DNA of 64,000 nt from Charina bottae (taxonomy: Eukaryota; Chordata; Lepidosauria; Squamata; Charinaidae), in NCBI GenBank assembly GCA_023362775.1, contig JALMGJ010000005.1, positions 86,066,921 through 86,130,920 on the forward strand, in the 5' to 3' direction. The notes beneath the pieces are model-generated. The model ran no database searches and was not told where the DNA came from. It saw only the letters and a list, made by a program, of their open reading frames with translations. Below are positions 47,104-57,612 of the stretch, piece after piece. Made by a program: the position numbers and the translations under genes. Positions within the stretch are counted from its first letter, which is position 1. Every line of letters starts with the position of its first letter.

Positions 47104-47208
47104 GGCAGCCGTTGCCGCCGCAGCGACAACCTGGAAGCACCGCTGCCGAAGCAGTCGAGCCTCTCTTTCCCTTCTTCTTCCAAACCTCCCCCGCCCTCTT
47201 CCACGCGA

Positions 47209-47310
47209 TTGGCTCCCGCCCGCAAAACCTGCCCCCTTCCACGCGATTGGCTCCCGCCCGCAAACCCCGCCCCCTTCCACGCGATTGGCCCCCGCCTGCA
47301 AACCCCGCCC
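47209..47310. repeat. CCAAT/GC-box minisatellite at hAT right end
   Basis: Three copies of CACGCGATTGGCTCCCGCCC separated by GCAAACCCCGCCCCC, period about 34-35 bp. ATTGG is an inverted CCAAT box and CCCGCCC/CCCCGCCC are GC-box-like. Homologous units occur inside 533-837. Confidence 0.85.
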
Positions 47311-47617
47311 CCTGGCTCTCGAGCACTTCAAAATGTGCACGAGCATGTCAAAATGGCTCCCGGCAAAAAAAGTTTGCCGACCCCTGGTTTAGGATATTAG
47401 TTTTAATGTCAGGTTATATTTTTATGTATTGTTTGTCTTGGTATTGTACTGTATTGTATTGTGTGTTATATTATGTATTGTATATAATAAAATTTAAATT
47501 AAAAAAAAAGATTACATATTTGAACTACAATTATTTGTATGAGGCATTTAATATTTTGAAATCTCTTTTAATTTTTTTAATTAAAATTATTCTGTTTTTT
47601 GTAATTTATACATAGAG

Positions 47618-47690
47618 TCCCCTGTTCGGGGAGATGGGCGGGGATAAATTTAAATAATAAATAATTAAATAAATATGGATATATTAGGAG
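47618..47690 (+). repeat. L2/CR1-like LINE 3' end
   Basis: AGAGTCCCCTGTTCGGGGAG then ATGGGCGGGGATAAATTTAA and an (AATAAATAA) tail, the same ending as the minus-strand LINE at 862-1331. Confidence 0.65.
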
Positions 47691-48274
47691 AAAAATTGAC
47701 AATCCTGTTATAAGATTTAGTGGAAGTTTGCCAAGAGGACACATGGGTACCGCGTTCAGATGTAACATGTTCTCAGCATTCTGCTCTTGAAATTATTTCA
47801 AAAAGACATTATATGAAAGCGAAATGCTTATGTTGAAAGTAGCCAATAGAATGTAAAAACAGAAATTAAGTCCTATTTGTGTTTCATCCAAGCTCATGAA
47901 ATGCAATTGCTTCTCGGTGTAAGTACTGCAAATCCCTTTTTGCTTAGTCTTGAAATAGTTTGAAAAGTAAAAGGCATCTTGTTTGCATCGGAAAAAAATA
48001 TATCAATAACTGTAACAGTGCTAATTATTCTGCAGAATAGAGAGCAACAGATTATGCAAGGAAAGAACAACACAGCACCATAATTTATGTTCATTTCTTT
48101 ATTTTCACATTTGGTAATATATACAAGAGTTTCATTTCTGAACTTCTCCATGGCTTTAAATCTTAGTGATGATGTTACAATATCAGACAGACTATATTGT
48201 GTCATCCTGATTTTATGCCAGCTATATTTATCTTTTCATACTAATAAGAAAACAAATTATAATTTTATATCTGA
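47691..48274. other. Unique sequence
   Basis: No recognised features. Confidence 0.3.
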
Positions 48275-48395
48275 GATGGGGAATCTGTGGCATTTCAGAT
48301 ATTGTGGACCCCAGATCTTATTTGCTGAAGCTAGCATGGCCCAACAAGGGAGTTGTAATCCAACAATTTCCAGGAGGGAGGCAAAGTTCCTTCCC
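48275..48395. mobile_element. Degenerate hAT MITE, GGGAACCTGTGG family
   Basis: ATGGGGAATCTGTGGCATTT...GCATGGCCCAACAAGGGAG resembles the second copy at 49408-49530 and, from memory, a common amniote hAT MITE beginning GGGGAACCTGTGGCCCTCCA. The ends are too eroded to delimit. Confidence 0.5.
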
Positions 48396-49407
48396 TAAGT
48401 GTTATCCTATTAAATGCTGAGATAATGCAAATATGAGGGAAAATTCAGTAGAGATTGTAAAGGGAGGCAAGATTAGTGCAGAACATAGTAGAGAATAGAA
48501 TTGTGTTATAATCTCAGCCCAGAAAAAATTGAATACTCAAGGAGGATCTGACATTGTCCTGACCTTGCTCGCCAAAAGCAAACAGGGAATATTCAACAGA
48601 AAAGTTGCTTTGATCAGCTGTTGACATGTTATATAAACAATGAGACAAAACTTAACCTGCCATATTAAATGTTGCAACATTCAGATTTGATAAACAGAAG
48701 ATTATGTAAAATTAATCAAACCAGTTTGGCATTTTACCTGAAAGGGGGAGGGAGGAGAGAGGCAGTTGTGAATCAAATATTTTTATTGCATAGGTGGTAT
48801 TAGAGAACACAATCCATCATCTGAACTTTTCCCATTGCACGTGCACTGCAAACGTGGGATTCCAGTATCTCCCTTTGAGCAAAGCTGATAAGAAACACTG
48901 AATGGTGCCAACGTAAAGGCCTTCTGCCTTTTCCAGATTAATTTGGAGGTGCAAAGCAGTGCATGCAAGATTAATGTAATTAGAGGAATGCTTATGTGAT
49001 CCTTTTGGAGTTCAGTATCCTAAACACATTAACCATTGGTTGTTTTAGCCATATGAAATGCCAATGAAACAAAAAACTTTGGGGAGACCCCATGAGACGG
49101 AAGGTTTTTCAAAGACCTTCTCCTTAATGAGTTTGATTTTTAGGTAGTAAATCAATAAAGTCTTAGTTGGAACCAATTGTACAAATTCACATTCTCATAA
49201 TGTGTGCAAGAAAATGATTTTGGTTGCCCACGACAGAAATGTGGGCCATGTGGCTGACATCCAGCAGTGTCTTTGTGGCAACCAGAACACTGGAGATGAT
49301 GAGGCTAAAAAATAATGGTCTGCTGCTTTTGAGTTTTGGAGGATTGGGATCTAGGTTTTAAGGGACAAATGGGTCCTTTCCTCCTTTCCAATCTCCTAAA
49401 TGTTGTA
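48396..49407. other. Unique sequence
   Basis: No recognised features. Confidence 0.3.
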
Positions 49408-49530
49408 TCTGGGATGGAGAACCTGTGGCATTCCAGATATTATTGGTTCCCAGATCTTATTAGTGGAAGCAAGCATGGCCCAATCATCAAGGAGTTGTGG
49501 TCCAACAATTTATAGGACAGTGTCAAATAC
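49408..49530. mobile_element. Degenerate hAT MITE, second copy
   Basis: GGGATGGAGAACCTGTGGCA then TTCCAGATATTATTGG and GCATGGCCCAATCATCAAGG parallels 48275-48395 along its length. Old copy without clear target duplication. Confidence 0.5.
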
Positions 49531-50959
49531 AATCTTCCCAAAGACTTAGGTAAACATGGGTCCTTGTCCCACCCACTTTAACAAGACATGCAAAACCACA
49601 AGTTTATGGAAACTGCACCATCCTGGCCTGCAGGATGAATGATCCTGCTGGTTTAAAATTTAAGTGTATGTTCGCAAGGGAGGGGGATTGTCATATTATT
49701 TAGGCAGAATTTTGTATCATAACTCTTCTATACTGGCACACAGTGAATAAATCAAATGTTATGACATTTTATGACATACTTCCATTTTGGTTGCCATGGT
49801 TTTATATTTGTCCTACTGGGATGTGATACATATCTTCAAGGTTCCTGTTCGACCTTAATAATTTGCTAAGATCTAAGCCTCAGTTTTTTTGTATTTGATC
49901 TTTTAATGTTCTGGAAAAGTTGTGAGATATCAGAGATCACAACAACCATTTCAGCTGTAGATCAGGATGCTTGGATGAATTCTTAAGTCATGTGAAGGAA
50001 TGCCAGAGCTCAAGGCCATGGAACTAAATTAGTTGGGATAGAGAGTTGCCATATTATTTACTATTGCAATTATTACCGCAAGGGATGGTTAATCCTAAAG
50101 AGAGAATTAGATAGATTCATGGCAGAGATTAGGTCTGTCAACAGCTGTTACCACGGTGGTCCAATAAAACCTCAAAAATATTGTCCTTGTGGATGAGTGA
50201 TGGATGAGCTCCCACACATGTTTAGAACTACTTATGGTGGAGCAATCTCTCCAAAAGGAGGATATACTTACAGTAAGTGAAACTGAACTGATTTCCAACC
50301 CCTTTAACCCAGCCAGCTCTGAAAATCCACCATTAATGATACACTAACCCATTTCTTTCCCCACAAGGTACTTGACTAGCGTTGATAGTTCAGCAGGAGC
50401 AGCAAATAGAACAAAGAAAAGAAAAGAAGTTTCTTTCTCCCCTTGTTTAATCTCTGTCATGCTCCTTCACTGAGCATTACATGGCAGTTTCCCCAAGGAC
50501 TGCATCATGCACTGTAGAGGAATGGGGTGTGAATTCTACTCCCTTCCGCTTCTGAGAGTAGTGCCAGTCAGACTTTGATATTATTCCCAAAATGCAATGG
50601 GTTTTCCATAGGGCTTTGCAAGTTGAGCCACTCTAGCAAAGTTGCTTCTTCAAAGTGACACTACCAAGACTGTTTAGCAGCCATGTTTTCCCACCTATCA
50701 CCCCCTCAATTCCCCTTCTGTCCTGATGTCAAAGCACTGTTGCCCCTTGCCACTGTCTTCCCCATTTTCCTTGGAGTGGATTTTCTGCTTCCCTGCACAG
50801 TGGCTGGTCTATTAGTTTTTCCTTGCTCCAAAAACAAGTGCAGTGAAAATAGGATAAAGATGGGGAGGGGACAACAGAGTGTTGGCTGGAAAATTTTGTA
50901 CTCTGCTTTGGTCAGCAAAGTGAGAACGCTTGTACAGCACTGCAGGTTCAACTGTGAGG
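49531..50959. other. Unique sequence
   Basis: No recognised gene or repeat. Confidence 0.3.
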
Positions 50960-51101
50960 GTGTAAAGCAGTGTTTCTCAACCTTGACAACTTTAAGATGT
51001 GTGGACTTCAACTCCCAGAATTCCCCAGCTGGCTAGGGAATTCTGGGAGTTGAAGTCCAAACATCTTAAAGTTGCCAAGGTTGAGAAACACTGGTGTAAA
51101 G
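50960..51101. mobile_element. Fold-back hAT MITE (126 bp), well preserved
   Basis: The element proper is 50968-51093, with ends CAGTGTTTCTCAACCTTGAC / GCCAAGGTTGAGAAACACTG and a perfect 8-bp duplication GTGTAAAG (50960-50967 and 51094-51101). The two arms (CTTCAACTCCCAGAATTCCC and GGGAATTCTGGGAGTTGAAG) pair over nearly their whole length. Confidence 0.93.
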
Positions 51102-53022
51102 GATGAAAATGACAGCTGTATTGAAGGGCTCAAAGGGTAAGATGTATTTGATGGTCTGGCTGGATTAGAAGGAAAAAGGATTCCTTTTTCAAATTCTGGC
51201 CAGAGGGAGGACTGAAGGAACAAAACTTTTCTCTAGCTTGGATTATCGTGGAAGCCAGAAATTAATTTTGTTTGGGAAGAGGGACTATTGTAAGCATCCC
51301 CTTAAATTTGGGCTCAGTGTTACAGGTCCCTGACTAGTATTTCTTAACTCAAAAATTTAAATCTCGAAGACCTTTTCACTTCTTACAACTAAGAGGTCTC
51401 TTGTTCTTTGTACAAGGCCTCTGGCTGGACACTTCTGGAAATGAGATCTTCTTGTGCTCTTGGTCTGTTATGTTACAAGGCACACTTTCTTTGTCCTGCT
51501 GACAGTGTGGGGAACAATAGTGTCACTGAGCTGTTGTTAGGGTCACACCTGAATTGCACACAGGAGGTTAGAGGTAACCTAGCTATCCAGAGGCCCGGAC
51601 CACTCTTTTTTTGCATTTCCTTGTTCCCATCAGAGTCTGTGTTTTCAATTTGTGGCACTTGTATCACCTGGCGTTGTGAAGGACCACCCATTGAGAAGCG
51701 TTCCTCCAAGGGTTCTCTGTGCTCCTTGCATTCATACCTAAGAAAATATATGTAGCACCTGGCAGTAACGGGGTTTGGATTTATATACACATTGTGGGGA
51801 TTTCCCCCCCCCCTCTTCAGCATCCGCTCAGGGTATTTGGAAGACTATTATGTTAAATTGTGCTCTCTGTACCATCAGCTTTTGTCTTTGCTAAAGCTGC
51901 CAGTTTTTATAAACAACTAAAGACAGAAAGGGTTTACTAAGAATAATGTTGAAGCCCAAAAGAATCCTACAGCCTATAAATCTTAATAGAAGGTCTAAGA
52001 TTCCAGCGGGCTGTGTATGTCTCTTTTACCCAGGCTCACTCCATCTTAGCTCCCCTGTGATGGCTACAATTTTCTTGAAACAAGAGGCACAGTGACTTGA
52101 ATTTACTCCTGGTGCTATTTGCCTACAAACAGGAATACATACATATAACCTATGCAAATCAATAAAAACATGTCAAGACCCCTTACATCGCTGTACTCTC
52201 CTAAAATGCAATTTATCATGCTGCAAATGAGAGTAAGAGACTAGGTTACAAATAGTGTCTGATCGTTTAACTAGCACCTGTTGTCATGCATTTGAAAACT
52301 ACATTTTTTATTTGACGTACAGTAAATTGCATTTTCATATATATGGAATGGAAGTATCTGGGGATGTACATACGCTGGCATTTATGAATGTTATGAGCAA
52401 TAGACGTTTTATAGAACTGCTGGTTTTAAGCTCTGGAATTAAAAGAAAATATATCTGCTTATTGGTTGGGCACAACAGGTAAGTGCACAGTGTGTTTCAG
52501 GGAGTCTATTTATACTCTTTCTCTTAAGACCAGTTGGGAGATTATTTTTGGCATTGTTTTGCAAGAAACAACAACACTCATACATTTGGACAAAGGAACT
52601 GCTACCCCAGTAACACTTGAAATGAAATAATAATTTTGCATTATTCATTCCGGTAACGTGCACATGAGGTCACGGTGCAAGTACAGATTCATGTCAAGGT
52701 TTCAGCTTGTAATTAAGGGTTCTGTTGTCTCAAATAATCTTTAACAGTTCGTTCTTTACCTTTGTGAAATGCAGTCTAGCTCTCATTGTCCCGTAAGTAA
52801 GAACGATTCCAACAGCTCTCCTTCATGCTTCTCTGCCTCTCATGAACCCAATACCTGAAATACAAGTTAGGTTTGAAGGAGAAATGTGGCTAAACACTCA
52901 AAGAAGATACCACCGTTAGTATTGTAGCTGGTAATTGTGTGGCATTGAGATAATGGTAGTGAGCCACCCAGAGTTGTGCTTTTAGATGGGCAGCCATACA
53001 AATCCTTTAAATGCACGCATGC
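51102..53022. other. Unique sequence
   Basis: No gene was recognised. Short frames at 51408-51823 on both strands overlap and lack domains. Confidence 0.35.
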
Positions 53023-53396
53023 ATACATACATGCAAAAAAAAGGGGGGGCATGGTGGCTCAGCGGGTAAGACACCAGGCTTGTCGATCGGAAGATCGCAA
53101 GTTCGTAGGTTCAAATCCCTAGCCCTGCGTGCGGAGTGAGCTCCCGCAGTAGCTCCAGCTCTTGCCAACCTAGCAATTCGAAAGCATGCAAATGCAAGTA
53201 GATGAATAGGTACCACTTCGGTGGGAAGGTAACAGAGTTCCACGCACGTCATGCCGGCCACATGACCATGGAAGCGTCCTCGGACAACGCTGGCTCTTCG
53301 GCTAACAAACAGAGATGAGCACCGGCCCCTAGAGTTGGACACGACTGCACAAATGTGCGGGGGGAACCTTTACCTTTACCATTATACATACATGCA
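53023..53396 (+). mobile_element. Sauria SINE, full length, with target duplication
   Basis: The element proper is 53036-53383, plus strand, between 13-bp duplications ATACATACATGCA (53023-53035 and 53384-53396). A box TGGCTCAGCGG at 53055-53065, B box GGTTCAAATCC at 53108-53118. The 3' end AGTTGGACACGACTGCACAA, GGGGGGAACC, CTTTACCTTTACC is Bov-B-like. It is the best-preserved Sauria SINE in the window. Confidence 0.94.
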
Positions 53397-54940
53397 TACA
53401 TCTGTTGAGAGCAATAGCCACATGAAGCATGTTTAGATACAGAACCCCAACTGTATCCAGCAGAATACTTTTGATCTAGCTCATTTTCATCTGAATTTTC
53501 AAGGTCTTTGGTGATGATTTTAATTTCTTTAGAAATCTGTGTTGGTGATGCGAAGCTGCATTTTAAGTATTTTTTTCTCTCTCTGCTTAAAAGTTGCCAT
53601 ATATAACTACATATATGTTGGCCATATATTTTGGGACTTTCTTAATTGCTACAGCTCTTCATGAGTACAATAAAGCTTTCACTGTTCATGGAGAATGGAA
53701 AAAAAGAACATCAGTAATTTTATGCAAGATTACGTGCCATGAGGAAATGCTTCATAGTCAGTACTTTCAGACAAACTGTAAATCTCAGCAATGGGAATGG
53801 AATACTCTGAATTTGAGGCACAGTCAAATCCCAGAAAAATGTGAGAAGCATTAAATATAATGGAATAAATTTATTGACCATAACTATTGTTATTATTAGA
53901 GTATAAAGGTGAAGTATAAGTGAATTTTATTTTAGACTTGAGTGTCAACACAAACCTGGTAAGAGAGAAAGTTCTTTAAAATGTGCATTAATAGCAATAA
54001 ATTGGTAGCAGCTTGAAGGTAAACAGGTTTTCAGAATGTATTTGAGGTTTGTTTTTACTAGTAATGAAATGTAAATTGGGATATGGTGCAGAAAAGTATG
54101 CCAAGTATTGGGTTTTATTTCAGCTCATTAGTATGATGAACATACCTTGTTTATATGAATAAAACTCTTATGAATGTTAATCCAAATGGGTACTTAATCA
54201 GCTTAATATGTCCATAATTATTCTTTGGCAAGAACAACACTAGCTTCACCCTATAAAACATGTCCTTTTGTTTAGATATAAATGTTTTAAACTCATCAGA
54301 TAATTTTTTATATTAGTATTTTGAGTTCAGTAAAAGAATTATTGCATGGATAATAAAATCTTTGTTGGTTTTCTTGATGGTTTGGATTTGAGTTGAATAT
54401 GATTTGGCTTGGTTAGGGATAATTTCAATATTTATTGTATAGCTGAATTTCTTACCTTGTGATTCATCTTTGTCTGGGTATAAACCTACCTGTCATTATT
54501 TGCAGGAAAAAAATAAATAAATTAGAACATGCATCTAATCTAAAACATACTTAGCTGTTTTAGTGTGTTATGTACTGCTTTAGGATATAATTCTGAAAGC
54601 AGTATAAATATTAGTAAATAAATCTATTTTGTACTACAGTAGGAAAAATAGAAACACTGCAATAAGTCTTTTATGTTTTTTTTTCTTGCCCCAAGCTTTC
54701 CATTTCTCATTTGGAATTCATCTCTGCATATTTCTGAACCTTACAATTATACATTCAAGTTGGGTTTGTTATTTAACTGGTTTCTTTTTAATAGCTTTTG
54801 TACAATCAGCAGGACAAGGCCAGTTGGCTACATCAAATATGTGGTTAACTTCTTTTGGCTCAAATGCTCACAGCCCAACAATTTTTGTGGAAACATTTAT
54901 TGATAAAGCAAGCATGCAAACTCAGGCTCTTTTAGCTGTT
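53397..54940. other. Unique AT-rich sequence
   Basis: No recognised gene. The frames at 54629-54961 have hydrophobic stretches but no family resemblance. Confidence 0.35.
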
Positions 54941-55121
54941 AATGCAAACAATATTTGTTAAATAATTCTGTGTTTCTTTCTTAAGAACCTAAAGAATGAT
55001 TTACTGGGTTTCATGCCTTACAAGAGGTAATAATGCAAATAAAATTTGCTAAATAATTCTATGTTCTTTCTTGAAAACCTAAATAATGATTCACTGGGTT
55101 TCATGCCTTACAAGAGATAAT
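54941..55121. repeat. Local tandem duplication, two 91-bp units
   Basis: Unit 1 (54941-55031) and unit 2 (55032-55121) both run AATGCAAA...TTAAATAATTCT / CTAAATAATTCT...CTGGGTTTCATGCCTTACAA then GAG. About ten differences separate them, so the duplication is moderately old. Confidence 0.85.
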
Positions 55122-55780
55122 AGTTGTCTGTCCAGTCTTGGAATATAAGACTGAGCTATAGATCATTATACGTATAATGTAACTTGTCTTTCGGTCAGCA
55201 GTCAGAATTTAAAATAGTACTTTTTTTATTTTTGGTGACATTACAGCTCTTACACTGTGAATCGCCAGCATTACTAAGTTTTGGACTGTTGATGATGTGG
55301 TATTGTCAATGCAGGTCCCCCAGCTGAAACGTTAGGTTCAGAGTAAGGAACTGTTGTCCTTCTTAGGATGGCCCATGGTTGACCTTCTCTCAATTTGGAG
55401 CACAAAGAAGTTTAGAAAATGTTCCTGAGACAGTCTCTTACAAGACATATCAATGCCACCCCTCATCTCAAACTCAGAAGAGCCCAGCTGGATCAGGTCC
55501 TAAGTCCATTTTGTGTGGCATTCGAAACCTTGGAATGCATGAGTGCTTCCAGATGAGTGCCCAGATGTGTTCATGGAGCAAACTGAACTGGCCAATACTC
55601 AGGCTGTATTACTGCTGCACGTGTGCAATCATGCTGTGTCACATCCCTGCAGAAGTAGCTGGATTCTTAATTTATTCTTACTTACTGGCTAATAATGAGC
55701 ACTGATTGGCTGAGATGTCTCTACTTGCTTATTAGCCAGGAAGGACACATTTTGATTGGCCACTGCTTTGCAGGATAGCC
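55122..55780. other. Unique sequence
   Basis: The frame at 55379-55705 shows no recognisable domain. Nothing else seen. Confidence 0.3.
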
Positions 55781-55784
55781 CACT

Positions 55785-56033
55785 TATTTTATTTTATTTT
55801 ATATTTTATTTTATTTTATATTTTATTTTATTTTATTTTATTTTATTTTATATTTTATTTTATTTTATTTTATTTTATTATTTTATTATTTTATTTTATT
55901 TTATTATTTTATTTTATTTTATTTTATTATTTTATTTTATTATTATTTTAATTTTATTATTTTATTTTATTTTATTTTATTTTATTTTATTTTATTTTAT
56001 TTTATTTTATTTTATTTTATTTTATTTTATTTC
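55785..56033. repeat. (TTTTA)n microsatellite, about 250 bp
   Basis: A nearly pure TTTTA array with occasional TTTA and TATTT interruptions. It is the (TAAAA)n tail of the minus-strand LINE 3' end that follows. Confidence 0.95.
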
Positions 56034-56355
56034 TATAGCCGCCCATCTCAACAAGTGCCTCTGGGCGGCTTACAATCATAAAAATTATAGAACAGTTGAA
56101 ACAATTAAAACAATTAAAAATACAAAATCAATATACCTGGCTGCCAAGTAAGCAATGCATGGATGTTAATATAGCCAAGAAACGGGGCCATTAACATGCT
56201 CGAGGCCCCATTAGAATGGTCCACTCTATTTAAAATACAAAATTGGGGGATTTGGGTGTGAGAGTGCGTTGTCTGTAGAAATGTCCTAAATAAGATGGAA
56301 TCCAGATAACCTTTTCTCAATAAACTATGATGCAAATCTTGGATGGAAAGAAGCT
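56034..56355 (-). mobile_element. L2/CR1-like LINE 3' UTR
   Basis: ATAGCCGCCCATCTCAACAA then CTCTGGGCGGCTTACAATCA starts the minus-strand 3' end. The rest is 3' UTR containing GAATGGTCCACTC and ATGGAATCCAGATAACC, the latter shared with the LINE at 862-1331 (ATGGAATCCAGATGGC). No ORF remains. Confidence 0.65.
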
Positions 56356-56361
56356 TAGCTA

Positions 56362-56582
56362 CAACCATAGTACCAATTGAAGAGAATATTTGTAGCTCAG
56401 GGTTGAACTGTGGAGTCCTTGGTGCTCTCTGAACCTGGTTGTTTTCTTGGAGACGTTTCATTGCCAGTCTAGGCAACATCTAGTTAGCTATCTGAAGATG
56501 TTGCCTAGCCTGGCAATGAAACGTCTGCAAGAAAACAACCAGGCTCAGAGAGCACCAAGGACTCCACAGTTCAACCATAGTA
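56362..56582. mobile_element. Penelope-related element, head-to-head dimer (199 bp)
   Basis: The element proper is 56373-56571, with an 11-bp duplication CAACCATAGTA (56362-56372 and 56572-56582). The left half in minus orientation and right half in plus orientation repeat the 3' end of the 43469-44169 Penelope-like element (ATGTTGCCTAGCCTGGCAAT, GAAACGTCTGCAAG, CTCAGAGAGCACCAAGGACT). The left half lacks CTGAAG, while the right half has CTGAAGATG intact at 56502. Confidence 0.75.
56502..56532 (+). ncRNA. Hammerhead-like core
   Basis: CTGAAGA, one U, stem GTTGCC/GGCAAT, then GAAAC, identical in layout to 44092-44122. Confidence 0.4.
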
Positions 56583-56999
56583 AGTGGAGAAGAAAGATAC
56601 AGTATAATCAGAAATATGTAGAACATTAATTAAGTGATTTAAGCACATAAATGGTCTGTCCGGCTCCCTCAGCACATATTCAAGGCAACACACAAGTGCA
56701 GATCAGTTACCAAATGCACCATCTAATCACACTTATGGAATGTTTTTGGTCTGCCTCCATACAAAATAAAAGCAAAGTAGAGAAAAATCCATCAGAAAAT
56801 ATTCTCTTTGCTGTATTGGTTTTTATTCCACCCATGGTCTGCTTTGTTTAAGAGTAATTAACTAATGCGGCATTCATTTATAATACTAAGAAAATGCTGT
56901 GAATTACTGAAAATTGCTTTTTTTCCTTTTTTCCTTGAAGGCCCCAAACTATTCTTACTACTTGTTCTGAAGATAAATTAGTGTCTTCTAAATAATGCA
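56583..56999. other. Unique sequence
   Basis: No recognised features. Confidence 0.3.
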
Positions 57000-57270
57000 G
57001 TGAACCCTAATTCTCTTTGATTAGTATCGAGTTAGATGATAGCGACCCATTGAAATTGGTCATCAGCATAAATAATGAGTGAATGAACTGATAAAATGCA
57101 AAGTCGCCAGCCATCATAAATCAAATGAAATCCACTTTCTCTGGAAGTCACTGAAATTAGAAGTCCATGCTCCTATTAATTATTTTGCCTTCTGAAGACG
57201 ACAGTGTTATAAATCAGCCTTGAAAGGCACTTCAGTTGCACAGCTGAAGGAGTAAGCTTGCCTGCAAATT
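57000..57270. other. Candidate conserved non-coding element
   Basis: Balanced, non-repetitive sequence rich in homeobox-type cores (CTATTAATTATTTTG, GCATAAATAATGAG). It stands out from the AT-rich low-complexity surroundings. Constraint is inferred, not shown. Confidence 0.2.
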
Positions 57271-57539
57271 GTTTTGTATACTCACCTAATTGTTTCTTAA
57301 GTAATCCACCTTTTTATAGTCAGGCTGTAGAACAGCTAAAAGTATAGTCAAATTGGGCAGCTTAATAAAAACTGGGATATGATCAACATAGCTTTTACTT
57401 GATCAGGATATATCCCCTTTTTAGTGATTAATTCAATCTTCTTTCTTGTAGAGTTGGGGAGGGGTGACGTGGTGGACAACTGGTATGTGGAGATCATATC
57501 TGAAGATTATCATCTTCATTGTCCCTAAAAACAGATAGA

Positions 57540-57540
<1 letters not shown>
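57271..57540. other. Unique sequence
   Basis: No recognised features. Confidence 0.3.
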
Positions 57541-57587
<47 letters not shown>

Positions 57588-57612
57588 GAAGGAAGGAAGG
57601 AAGGAAGGAAGG
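57541..57612. repeat. (AAGT)n-(AAGG)n microsatellite
   Basis: About twelve AAGT units followed by about six AAGG units. Confidence 0.96.

Larger units (their letters stand above)
45554..47394. mobile_element. 1.8-kb non-autonomous hAT with palindromic CpG-rich array
   Basis: The element proper is 45562-47386 (1,825 bp), with ends CAAGGGTCGG / CCGACCCCTG and a perfect 8-bp duplication GTTTAGGA (45554-45561 and 47387-47394). No transposase. It contains a second hAT left end (CAGGGCTTTCCAAACTGTG at 45761), the array at 45882-47103, and near its right end three repeats of GATTGGCTCCCGCCCGCAAA (47209-47310) like those of the hAT at 533-837. All long frames across it come from the repeated GC-rich sequence. 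Confidence 0.88.
45340..47522 (+). mobile_element. Poly-A retroelement interrupted by a hAT
   Basis: A 15-bp duplication AAGATTACATATTTG is present at 45340-45354 and 47508-47522. The enclosed sequence, minus the hAT at 45562-47386, is about 320 bp of AT-rich DNA (including TTAATATAAATATTAATTTA near 45405) ending TAATAAAATTTAAATTAAAA. This is the signature of a 5'-truncated L1-type insertion, into which the hAT later moved. Confidence 0.75.

Noticed and set aside
45593..47326. Many long overlapping open frames (up to 331 codons) on both strands
   Set aside because: All are translations of the GC-rich 226-bp palindromic array in a hAT; they repeat the same peptides in every frame and have no domain.
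45355..47507. LTR retrotransposon or endogenous retrovirus
   Set aside because: No LTRs, primer-binding site, polypurine tract or gag/pol motifs; the duplication and poly-A fit a LINE-type insertion. No viral sequence was recognised anywhere in the window.
53007..53342. Frames of 100-110 codons with an RRASVVRGRFHGHVAGM peptide at several loci
   Set aside because: Antisense translation of Sauria SINEs; repeats at 33973 and 59324 for the same reason.
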